Source of the DNA: Chloroflexota bacterium
GTDB lineage: Bacteria > Chloroflexota > Dormibacteria > CF-121
Assembly (NCBI GenBank): GCA_005880605.1
Contig: VBIS01000092.1
Location: 1-9,973, forward strand
Direction: 5' to 3'
DNA: 9,973 nucleotides
The position numbers and the translations under genes are program-made. Shown here one piece after another: positions 1-6,400 of this stretch (position 1 is its first letter; every line of letters starts with the position of its first letter). The notes under the pieces are model-generated. The model saw only the letters and a list, made by a program, of their open reading frames with translations. It made no database searches and was not told the DNA's origin.

Positions 1-1
1 C

Positions 2-415
2 CCCCAACACCTCGACGTGGCGCTCGACTTCGATGCCATCCAGAAAGCCGGGTCGCTGGCCGGCGCCGGGGCGATGGTGGTGATGGATGAGACCACCTGC
101 ATGGTCGATGCGGCTCGCCGCTATGTGAAGTTTTTCCATCACGAGAGCTGCGGTAAGTGCACGCCCTGCCGTGAGGGCACCTTCTGGATGGCGAACATCT
201 TCGACCGCATGGAGGCCGGCGAGGCGAAAGCCGCCGATGTCGACCTGCTTTTGGATATCGGGTACAGCATCGACGGCCGGTCGTTCTGCCCGCTGGGCGA
301 TGCCTCGACCTGGTTCCCGCGCAGCGTCATCAAGTTCTTCCGCGATGAGTTCCAGCAGCACATCTCCGAGAAAGGCTGTCCCTTCAAGAAGTCGGTCGAG
401 GAGGCCGTCGCCTGA
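2..415 (+). CDS. nuoF: NADH-quinone oxidoreductase subunit F, C-terminal part (5' truncated by window edge)
   Basis: NuoF carries the NADH site, FMN and 4Fe-4S cluster N3 of the peripheral arm of complex I. It takes hydride from NADH and passes electrons to NuoG. Only the last 137 residues are in the window; the reading frame is open to the left edge, so the NADH and FMN domains lie upstream. The N3 motif ESCGKCTPCREG is visible, with Cys codons at 149-151, 158-160 and 167-169. The fourth ligand is the Cys of SFCPLGD at 287-289. The spacing is as usual for NuoF/Nqo1. The helical C-terminal domain (VIKFFRDEF) follows, then a short tail. The GTG at 17 is an internal valine codon, not a start. 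The stop TGA (413-415) overlaps the nuoG ATG by one base, which suggests coupled translation. Identification is firm from the motif plus the following nuoG-N genes. Confidence 0.97.
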   Translation, partial: PQHLDVALDFDAIQKAGSLAGAGAMVVMDETTCMVDAARRYVKFFHHESCGKCTPCREGTFWMANIFDRMEAGEAKAADVDLLLDIGYSIDGRSFCPLGDASTWFPRSVIKFFRDEFQQHISEKGCPFKKSVEEAVA

Positions 416-2295
416 TGGCCGCGGTGCAGACCGACCAGGTCACACTCACGATCAACGGCCAATCCGTCACGGTGCCCAAGGGCACGCTGATCCTCGACGC
501 CGCCAAGAAGATCGGCATCGACATCCCGATTTTCTGCTCGCATCCGAAGATGGCGCCGGTCGCGGTCTGCCGGATGTGCCTGGTCGAGGTCGAGAAGATG
601 CCGAAGCTGCAGCCATCGTGCGCGGTCTATGTGGCCGACGGCATGGTGGTCAAGACCACCACCGAGCAGGTCGGCAAGTACCAGAAAGACGTGCTCGGGC
701 TGCTGCTGATCAACCATCCGCTGGATTGCCCGATCTGCGACAAGGGCGGGGAGTGCCCGCTCCAGGACCAGACCTACCAGTACGGTCCCGGCGCCAGCCG
801 TTTCGAGTTCCCCAAGGCGCATTTCGACAAGGCGGTGCCGCTCTCCGACAAGATCCTCCTCGATCGCGAGCGTTGCATCCTCTGCTGGCGCTGCACGCGC
901 TTCAGCGAAGAGATCTCCGGCGAGCGCGAGCTGGCCCTGATCCAGCGAGGGGTGCACACCATCATCGGCACCTTCAACGACGAGCCGGCCCACTCGAATT
1001 ACCAGGGCAACTGGACGGAGATCTGTCCGGTAGGCGCCTTGACCTCGCGGCAGTACCGATTCCTCAGCCGGCCCTGGGATCTCGACCGGACAGCCAGCAT
1101 CTGCCCCGGTTGCAGCATGGGCTGCAACATCCAGATCGACGCCAGGAGCAACCGCATCGGACGCTTCCAGTCACGGGAGAATGTCGCGGTCGATGACAGC
1201 TGGCTCTGCGACTTCGGGCGTTTCAGCTTCCCGAACTTCCAGCGCACGGGGCAGGAGCGTCCGCGGGTGCGCCGCGACGGCTCGCTGGAAGAGGTCTCGT
1301 ACGAGGAGGCGATCGCCTTCACCGCCGACGCGCTCACGCGGGCCAGCGGCCAGGTCGCCGGTTGGGCATCGCCCGCCGATACCAACGAGGAGCTCTTCCT
1401 CTTCCGCCGCCTGTTCCGCGAGGTGCTGCAGTCGTCACACCTCGATCACCGCAGCACCGGGGTGGCCGATGCCGATCCGGATGACATGACCTTGCCGATC
1501 GCCGACATCGAGCGCTGCGACCAGGTTGTCGTCCTCGGTGGTCAGGGCGTGATCGATGCGGCGCCCGTGCTCCACTTGCGGTTGTTCAAGAGCGAGCGCA
1601 AAGGCGTCAACGTGCACAAGGTCGCCGTCGCGGACGGCAAGCGGGCGCTCGACGCCATCCCGGCCGAGGCGCAAGCGGTCGCCATCCTGGCGACCGAGGC
1701 GGACAAGCAGGCTGCCGTCGACCTCCAGGCCAAGCTCGCCACGAAGGTCACGGGCAGCGTGCGGAGGCTGATCGTGACCACCGGGCCAAACGGGCGCGGC
1801 GCGAAAGACCTCGGCATCCTTCCGCACCTGGGTCCCGGCTACGCCTCGTTGAACGGGCAGGCGGGGAAGGGGAGGATGCAGTGGCCGGGGGCCGGGGTGA
1901 AGGGCCTCTACGTGCACGAGTCGAGCCCGCTCCACGGCTTCACGCCCACCGACGCCGAATCGATGTGGCTCTCGAGCTTGCCGCTCGTGGTGTTTCACCG
2001 TTTCAAGGCCTCGCCGCTCGACGAGGTTGCCCACGTGATCCTCCCGGGACATGCCTTCACCGAGAAGTACGGCACCGTGACCAACATGGAGGGCCGGGTG
2101 CAGCGCATCAAGCGGGGCATCGACGCCGAGTGGGTCCGCGAGGACTGGCGCGTCTTCCAGCAGATCGCCAACCGGCTGGGTGCCTCCTGGGCCTACGAGT
2201 CGGTCGAGGAAATCACCGGTGACCTGGTCCGATCGCTCCCTCCATACGCCGCCGTCAACCACCAAGCGCGCGCGCTCTGGAGTGAGCGGCCGTGA
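415..2295 (+). CDS. nuoG: NADH-quinone oxidoreductase subunit G (iron-sulfur, N7-type)
   Basis: NuoG relays electrons from NuoF to NuoI in the peripheral arm. Cluster ligands can be read in order: 2Fe-2S (N1b) at C41, C52, C55, C69; N5 at H101, C105, C108, C114 (the HxxxCxxC form with a histidine ligand); N4 at C154, C157, C160, C204. An extra set C230, C233, C237, C265 (CxxCxxxC-x27-C) matches the N7 site of E. coli and Thermus, which many NuoG proteins lack. The rest is a degenerate molybdopterin-oxidoreductase-like domain, recognisable by ADIERCDQVVVLGG (about 360-375) and by GTVTNMEGRVQ near the C-terminus. At 626 residues it is shorter than I remember for Thermus Nqo3 (about 780) and E. 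coli NuoG (about 910), so that domain is compact. The ATG at 415 overlaps the nuoF stop and has GGAGG at 400-404, 10 bases upstream; this start gives the usual short lead into the ferredoxin fold. The gene ends inside nuoH (4-bp overlap). Confidence 0.97.
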   Translation: MAAVQTDQVTLTINGQSVTVPKGTLILDAAKKIGIDIPIFCSHPKMAPVAVCRMCLVEVEKMPKLQPSCAVYVADGMVVKTTTEQVGKYQKDVLGLLLINHPLDCPICDKGGECPLQDQTYQYGPGASRFEFPKAHFDKAVPLSDKILLDRERCILCWRCTRFSEEISGERELALIQRGVHTIIGTFNDEPAHSNYQGNWTEICPVGALTSRQYRFLSRPWDLDRTASICPGCSMGCNIQIDARSNRIGRFQSRENVAVDDSWLCDFGRFSFPNFQRTGQERPRVRRDGSLEEVSYEEAIAFTADALTRASGQVAGWASPADTNEELFLFRRLFREVLQSSHLDHRSTGVADADPDDMTLPIADIERCDQVVVLGGQGVIDAAPVLHLRLFKSERKGVNVHKVAVADGKRALDAIPAEAQAVAILATEADKQAAVDLQAKLATKVTGSVRRLIVTTGPNGRGAKDLGILPHLGPGYASLNGQAGKGRMQWPGAGVKGLYVHESSPLHGFTPTDAESMWLSSLPLVVFHRFKASPLDEVAHVILPGHAFTEKYGTVTNMEGRVQRIKRGIDAEWVREDWRVFQQIANRLGASWAYESVEEITGDLVRSLPPYAAVNHQARALWSERP

Positions 2296-3299
2296 CCACG
2301 GAAGTCATCATCGTCACGCTGATCAAAGCCGCGATCGTGATCGGCGCGCTCCTGACCGGCTTCGCCTACCTCACGCTCTTCGAGCGCAAAGTGCAGGCGC
2401 GTATGCAGCAGCGGCCCGGGCCAAACCGGGTCGGCCCATGGGGGCTCTTGCAGCCGGCCGCCGATGGGCTGAAGCTGTTCTTCAAATCGAGCAGCGCCCC
2501 CTCGGGCCGCGACCGCTTCCTCTACCTGCTGGCGCCGATGATCTCGATCTGCGCCGCGCTGGGCAGCTTTGCCATCATCCCGATCAGCGGGCCGGGCCCG
2601 ATCACCTTGTTCGGTCATTCGATCGGCTGGTACGTCATGAACGTCAATATCGGCATCCTCTGGTACCTGGCCGTCACTTCGGTCGGGGTCTACGGGATCT
2701 TCCTCGCCGGCTATGCCTCGAACAGCAAGTACTCGATGCTGGGCGCGCTTCGGTCGTCGGCCCAGATGATCAGCTACGAGATGGCGCTCGGCCTCTCCCT
2801 CGTGCCGGTCTTCATCCTGGCGGGATCGGTCCGGCTCGTCGATATCGTCAACGCCCAGCACACCTGGTGGTTCATCATCCCGCTGCTGCCGGCCTTCTTC
2901 CTCTACCTGATTGCCGGCATCGCGGAGACCAACCGCGCTCCGTTCGACCTTCCGGAAGCCGAGACCGAGCTGGTCGCGGGCTATCACACCGAGTACTCGG
3001 GATTGCGGTTCGCGCTGTTCTTCATGGCCGAGTACATCAACATGATCATCGTCAGCTCGATCGCCACCGTCGTCTTCCTCGGCGGCTGGTGGGGGCCCGC
3101 CGGCATCCTGCCCGGACCCTGGTGGTTCGTGCTGAAGGTGGTGGCGCTGCTCTACGTCTATGTCTGGCTGCGGGCGACGCTCCCGCGGATGCGCTATGAC
3201 CGGCTGATGGCGCTGGGCTGGAAGTCGCTCTTCCCCCTGTCGCTGGCGATGATGATGGTGACGGCCGTCGTGGTAGTGGCCGCCCAGGGGGTCTTCTAA
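2292..3299 (+). CDS. nuoH: NADH-quinone oxidoreductase subunit H
   Basis: NuoH is the membrane subunit that contacts the peripheral arm and forms much of the quinone chamber and the E-channel. The 335 residues match the family length (E. coli 325). Hallmarks: LFERKVQAR at 29-37; RPGPNRVGP and GLLQPAADGLKL at 41-62; NSKYSMLGALRSSAQ at 144-158 followed by SYE; and the charged loop AETNRAPFDLPEAE at 211-224 continuing to ELVAGYHTEYSG (226-237), the most diagnostic stretch of the family. About eight hydrophobic segments are evident. The start is GTG at 2292, overlapping the nuoG stop as GTGA, with GGAG at 2279-2282 as a plausible Shine-Dalgarno. It gives an N-terminal TM helix directly, as expected. 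The stop TAA overlaps the nuoI ATG by one base. No missing conserved residue was noticed, so the quinone-site side of this subunit looks intact. Confidence 0.97.
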   Translation: MTTEVIIVTLIKAAIVIGALLTGFAYLTLFERKVQARMQQRPGPNRVGPWGLLQPAADGLKLFFKSSSAPSGRDRFLYLLAPMISICAALGSFAIIPISGPGPITLFGHSIGWYVMNVNIGILWYLAVTSVGVYGIFLAGYASNSKYSMLGALRSSAQMISYEMALGLSLVPVFILAGSVRLVDIVNAQHTWWFIIPLLPAFFLYLIAGIAETNRAPFDLPEAETELVAGYHTEYSGLRFALFFMAEYINMIIVSSIATVVFLGGWWGPAGILPGPWWFVLKVVALLYVYVWLRATLPRMRYDRLMALGWKSLFPLSLAMMMVTAVVVVAAQGVF

Positions 3300-3700
3300 T
3301 GGCGCTCAAGGAGATCTTGCTGGGGCCGATCTACATCGCCCGCGCGCTGGCGACGACCTTCAAGCACAACGCCAAGCCGATCGTCACCATCGAGTACCCG
3401 GAACGGCAGAAGGCCGTCCCGCCGCGGGAGCGTGGCAAGCACATCCTCCATCGCTATGCCGATGGACTGGAGAAATGCGTCGGCTGCGAGCTCTGTGCCA
3501 TCGCCTGCCCGGTTGGGTGCGAGGAAGCGTGCCCCTACGATGCGATCACCATGGGTCCGCGCTATGACCTGGCGGATGACCACCCCGACAAGTTCATCGC
3601 CGTCAAAGAGGACCTGCTGGAGCCGCTCGGCGCCAGCGTCAACGACACGGCCATCCCATCGGGCGCCCCCTCGGCGCAACCGGTAGCGCGCAAGTGGTAG
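3299..3700 (+). CDS. nuoI: NADH-quinone oxidoreductase subunit I, with internal loss of half the ferredoxin domain
   Basis: NuoI normally holds two 4Fe-4S clusters (N6a, N6b) linking NuoG to NuoB. Here the protein has 133 residues, whereas E. coli NuoI and Thermus Nqo9 have about 180. The N-terminal amphipathic region, the lead PPRERGKHILHRY (41-53) and the first motif GLEKCVGCELC (56-66) with C70-P are normal. The sequence then goes through VGC straight to EEACPYDAI (75-83), the tail of the second motif. The usual ~40-residue connection, including the first two cysteines of CxxCGxCEEACP, is missing. Only C60, C63, C66, C70, C74 and C78 remain of eight. The C-terminus (ELAD-like YDLADDHPDKF, then KEDLL) is normal, so the reading frame is kept. 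C60/C63/C66 with C78 could bind N6a; N6b keeps only C70 and C74. The gene is either a real variant, an impaired allele or an assembly deletion. The start ATG overlaps the nuoH TAA, with AGGGGG at 3286-3291. Confidence 0.93.
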   Translation: MALKEILLGPIYIARALATTFKHNAKPIVTIEYPERQKAVPPRERGKHILHRYADGLEKCVGCELCAIACPVGCEEACPYDAITMGPRYDLADDHPDKFIAVKEDLLEPLGASVNDTAIPSGAPSAQPVARKW

Positions 3701-4200
3701 TCGGGTTCGCCATCGTGGCGGCCTGGGAAATCGTCACCGCTGCCGGCGTGGTCGCCTTTCGTAAGCCGATTTACAACGCCCTGTCGCTGGTCGCCAACAT
3801 GCTCGGGCTGGCGGTGCTCTTCTTGATGCTGAACGCCCAATTCCTCTTTGCCGCGCAGGTCATCGTCTACGCCGGCGCGGTAATGGTGCTCTTCGTCTTC
3901 ATCATCGCCCTGATGAACCCGGAATCCGATGTCGCGCTGCCGCGGCGTGGCTCCGAGTGGATCTACGGCGCGGTCTTCGGGGTGATCTTCGCCGCGCTGC
4001 TGGTCTCGCTGCTCTTCAACCGCGGCCTGACCGGCCGGCCGGGCACCCTGACGCCGGAGGCGATCGCCGCCGTCGGCAATGTGCAGACGGTCGGCATCGC
4101 CCTGTACACCAAGTTCCTGTTCCCGGTCGAGGTCACGTCGTTGCTGTTGCTGATCGCGGCGGTCGGCGCCGTCTACCTGGCGATGCGGAGGATCCGCTGA
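3694..4200 (+). CDS. nuoJ: NADH-quinone oxidoreductase subunit J
   Basis: NuoJ is a five-helix membrane subunit between NuoH and NuoK that takes part in the E-channel/proton relay. The 168 residues are close to the usual length (E. coli 184). Visible hallmarks are FRKPIYNALSL (22-32) after TM1 and QVIVYAGAVMVLFVF (55-69), the most conserved helix. Tyr59 of VYAGA is at the same position as in E. coli, in the helix known to form a pi-bulge. The GTG start at 3694 overlaps the last 7 bases of nuoI. It is chosen because it places the first helix at normal length before the N-A-L motif. A second in-frame GTG at 3715 would remove 7 residues and cannot be ruled out, and neither has a clear Shine-Dalgarno. 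The stop overlaps the nuoK ATG by one base. Confidence 0.94.
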   Translation: MVVGFAIVAAWEIVTAAGVVAFRKPIYNALSLVANMLGLAVLFLMLNAQFLFAAQVIVYAGAVMVLFVFIIALMNPESDVALPRRGSEWIYGAVFGVIFAALLVSLLFNRGLTGRPGTLTPEAIAAVGNVQTVGIALYTKFLFPVEVTSLLLLIAAVGAVYLAMRRIR

Positions 4201-4505
4201 TGCCGGTTCCCGCCTACAGCTTCCTGCTGCTGAGCGGCGTGCTGTTCACCATGGGGGCGGTCGGCTTCCTGGTGCGCCGCAACCCGCTGGTGGTCTTCAT
4301 GTGCATCGAGCTGATGCTCAATGCCGTCAACCTGGCATTCGTCGCGATCAGCCGGTATCTGAATTCGCTGGATGGGGTGATCTTCGCCTTCCTCGTGATT
4401 ACGGTCGCGGCGGCAGAGGTGGTGGTCGGCATCGCGATCATCGTGCAGGTCTACCGCGCCGGCCGGCCGATGGATGTCGACGATCTCGACTTGATGAAGG
4501 AGTAA
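4200..4505 (+). CDS. nuoK: NADH-quinone oxidoreductase subunit K
   Basis: NuoK is a small three-helix membrane subunit, homologous to MrpC, that carries two buried glutamates on the proton path. The protein has 101 residues, the normal size (E. coli 100). The motif NPLVVFMCIELMLNAVNLAF (28-47) contains E37 and the motif FLVITVAAAEVVVGIAI (64-80) contains E73. These correspond to E. coli E36 and E72, so both key carboxylates are present. The start ATG at 4200 overlaps the nuoJ TGA and is preceded by GGAGG at 4187-4191 with 8-base spacing. A longer open frame in the same phase begins upstream (3957), but that part lies over nuoJ and lacks family similarity. The stop TAA is 8 bp before nuoL. Confidence 0.96.
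   Translation: MPVPAYSFLLLSGVLFTMGAVGFLVRRNPLVVFMCIELMLNAVNLAFVAISRYLNSLDGVIFAFLVITVAAAEVVVGIAIIVQVYRAGRPMDVDDLDLMKE
4497..4502 (+). promoter_or_regulatory. Shine-Dalgarno of nuoL
   Basis: AAGGAG lies at the end of nuoK, 11 bases before the nuoL ATG at 4514. It supports the 4514 start over the much longer open frame that extends upstream to 4301 over nuoK. This is the only junction inside nuoF-N with a gap (8 bp) rather than an overlap. Confidence 0.6.
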
Positions 4506-4513
4506 GCGGGACG

Positions 4514-6400
4514 ATGGAGACGCTGGCGCCCTTCGTGCTGCTCTCGCCGCTCGCCGGCTTCCTGGTCAACGCGCTCTTCGGACGCCTGCTGCCGCGACGG
4601 GTGGTGGGCTGGATCGGCGCCGGCAGCGTGGGCATCGGGTTCATCTTCTCGCTGAACCTCCTGCTCCAGTTGCTCACCGGAGCGCATTCCCTGGATCAGA
4701 CCTATTTCACCTGGTGGCAGAGTGGCGACTTCAGCGTCCCCTTCAATCTGTACGTCGACCGGCTCTCGACCTTGATGATCCTGGTGATTACCGGGGTCGG
4801 CTTCCTGATCCACGTCTACTCCATCGGCTACATGCGCGAGGACCCTGGGTACTCGCGCTTCTTCGCCTACATGAACCTTTTCGTCTTCTCCATGCTCTTG
4901 CTCGTCCTCTCCGGCAACCTCATCTGGCTGATCATCGGCTGGGCGGCCGTCGGCCTCAGCTCCTACCTGTTGATCGGCTTCTGGTTCGAGCGCCCCACGG
5001 CGGTGCTGGCGGCGCGCAAGGCCTTCGTGATGAACACCATCGGCGATGTCGGGATGGTCTTCGCCGCGTTCTTGATCTTCCTCAACCTGCGGGTACTCGA
5101 CTTCCAGGGTCTCTTTTCTCGCGTCCACCAGTTGCCCAAGGGGGGCGGCGTGATCACCGCTATCTGCCTGCTGTTGCTGGTCGGGGCGGTCGCGAAATCC
5201 GCGCAGCTGCCGCTGCACACGTGGCTGCCTGACGCCATGGAGGGACCCACGCCGGTCTCGGCGCTGATCCACGCCGCCACCATGGTGACCGCGGGCGTCT
5301 ACCTGGTGGCGCGCATGCACATGCTCTACGACTGGGCGCCGGCGGCGGCTGCCACCGTCGCCGTGATCGGCGGCGTCACTGCCTTGTTCGCGGCCACCAT
5401 CGGCACCTCGCAGGTGGACATCAAGCGGATCCTCGCCTACTCCACCATGAGTCAGATCGGCTATATGTTCCTGGCCGTGGGGATCGGCGCCTACGCCGCC
5501 GGCATGTTCCACTTCATGACCCACGCCTTCTTCAAGGCGCTGCTCTTCATGGCGGCCGGAAACGTGATTCATGCCTTCCACGACGACCAGGACATCCGCA
5601 ACATGGGCAATCTGCGGGCCGGCCTGCCGATCACGTTCTGGACGTTCTTGATCGGTACGCTCTCCATCAGCGGCTTCCCGCTGTTCGCGGGCTTCTTCAG
5701 CAAGGACGAGATCATTCGGGCGGCCTTGAGCGCACCCGGCACCGAGTTCTGGCTCGGCGTCGTCGCCCTGGTCACCGCCGGATTGACCGCTTACTACATG
5801 TTCCGGCTGTTCTTCATTGCTTTCGGGTGGGAATGGCTGTCGCACGATGAGCGCCATCTCCACGAGGCCCTACCCGTTCAGACCGTGCCGATCGTCATCC
5901 TCGCCGCGGGCGCCGTGGTTGGTGGCTACATCCCGGTGGCGAGCTTTCTCACCCCGGTCTTCGGTCATGCCGTCGACGTGGGGACCGGCGCCTTCATCGG
6001 GCTGGCCGCCTTGTCGGTCCTGGTCGCGCTCATCGGCTTCCTCGCCGCCTACCTGCTGCACGCGAGGCGGCCGGATCTGGCCGTCGTCTGGCGAACCCGG
6101 CTCGGACCAATTCACGCGCTGGTGGAGCACAAGTACTACATCGACGAGCTCTACGACCGCCTCTTCGTCCGCCCGGGCGTGGCCCTGGCCCGCTTCCTCA
6201 ATGACATCGTCGAGCCGCGCGTCATCGACGGAGCCGTCAATGGCGTCGCCAACTTCTTCCTGCTCGAGGCGCGCGAGTTTCGCCTCATCCAGACCGGCCG
6301 GGTGAGCAGCTACGCGCTCTGGACGCTGGGCGGCGCTATCGGGGTCGTGGTCGTCGTCGCTGCCTTCCTCGGGTATCTGCCGGTGAGGCTGGGCGGATGA
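4514..6400 (+). CDS. nuoL: NADH-quinone oxidoreductase subunit L (antiporter-like), lacking the TM5 glutamate
   Basis: NuoL is the distal antiporter-like proton-pumping subunit (MrpA-related), ending in the long lateral helix. It has 628 residues, normal for the family (E. coli 613). Family stretches include GFLIHVYSIGYM (96-107), PGYSRFFAYMNLF (111-123), SSYLLIGFWFERP (149-161), KSAQLPLHTWLPDAMEGPTP (228-247), ALIHAATMVTAGVYL (250-264), DIKRILAYSTMSQIGYMF (302-319), MTHAFFKALLF (335-345) and FAGFFSKDEI (391-400). Channel residues K228, H253, H337, K341 and K397 are kept. The exception is TM5: the segment reads IIGWAAVGLSSYLL, with A144 (codon GCG at 4943-4945) where E. coli has E144. T175 (ACC, 5036-5038) stands where E. 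coli has R175, while D178 is kept. Numbering is collinear with E. coli over this region without gaps. The C-terminal part has EHKYYIDELYDRLFVRP (538-554), leading to the lateral helix and a last TM. ATGA overlap with nuoM. Confidence 0.97.
   Translation: METLAPFVLLSPLAGFLVNALFGRLLPRRVVGWIGAGSVGIGFIFSLNLLLQLLTGAHSLDQTYFTWWQSGDFSVPFNLYVDRLSTLMILVITGVGFLIHVYSIGYMREDPGYSRFFAYMNLFVFSMLLLVLSGNLIWLIIGWAAVGLSSYLLIGFWFERPTAVLAARKAFVMNTIGDVGMVFAAFLIFLNLRVLDFQGLFSRVHQLPKGGGVITAICLLLLVGAVAKSAQLPLHTWLPDAMEGPTPVSALIHAATMVTAGVYLVARMHMLYDWAPAAAATVAVIGGVTALFAATIGTSQVDIKRILAYSTMSQIGYMFLAVGIGAYAAGMFHFMTHAFFKALLFMAAGNVIHAFHDDQDIRNMGNLRAGLPITFWTFLIGTLSISGFPLFAGFFSKDEIIRAALSAPGTEFWLGVVALVTAGLTAYYMFRLFFIAFGWEWLSHDERHLHEALPVQTVPIVILAAGAVVGGYIPVASFLTPVFGHAVDVGTGAFIGLAALSVLVALIGFLAAYLLHARRPDLAVVWRTRLGPIHALVEHKYYIDELYDRLFVRPGVALARFLNDIVEPRVIDGAVNGVANFFLLEAREFRLIQTGRVSSYALWTLGGAIGVVVVVAAFLGYLPVRLGG

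Noticed and set aside
171..1196. Plus-strand 341-codon frame across the nuoF/nuoG junction
   Set aside because: It is out of frame with two clearly identified genes and its product is Arg/Pro/Ser-rich without motifs.
3500..3540. Frameshift as the cause of the short NuoI
   Set aside because: Both sides of the junction are in the same frame, and only 9 bases lie between the two motif remnants, so the missing residues are not encoded in any frame.
4301..4513. Upstream extension of the nuoL frame to 4301
   Set aside because: The extra 71 codons overlap nuoK in another frame and have no NuoL similarity. The ATG at 4514 with AAGGAG upstream gives the standard N-terminus.
4451..5863. Long open frame on the minus strand (470 codons) opposite nuoK/nuoL, and a 387-codon one opposite nuoL/nuoM (6310-7473)
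   Set aside because: They lie exactly antisense to conserved complex I genes, are rich in E, D, R, Q and H without hydrophobic cores or motifs, and arise because GC-rich codons rarely give stops on the opposite strand.
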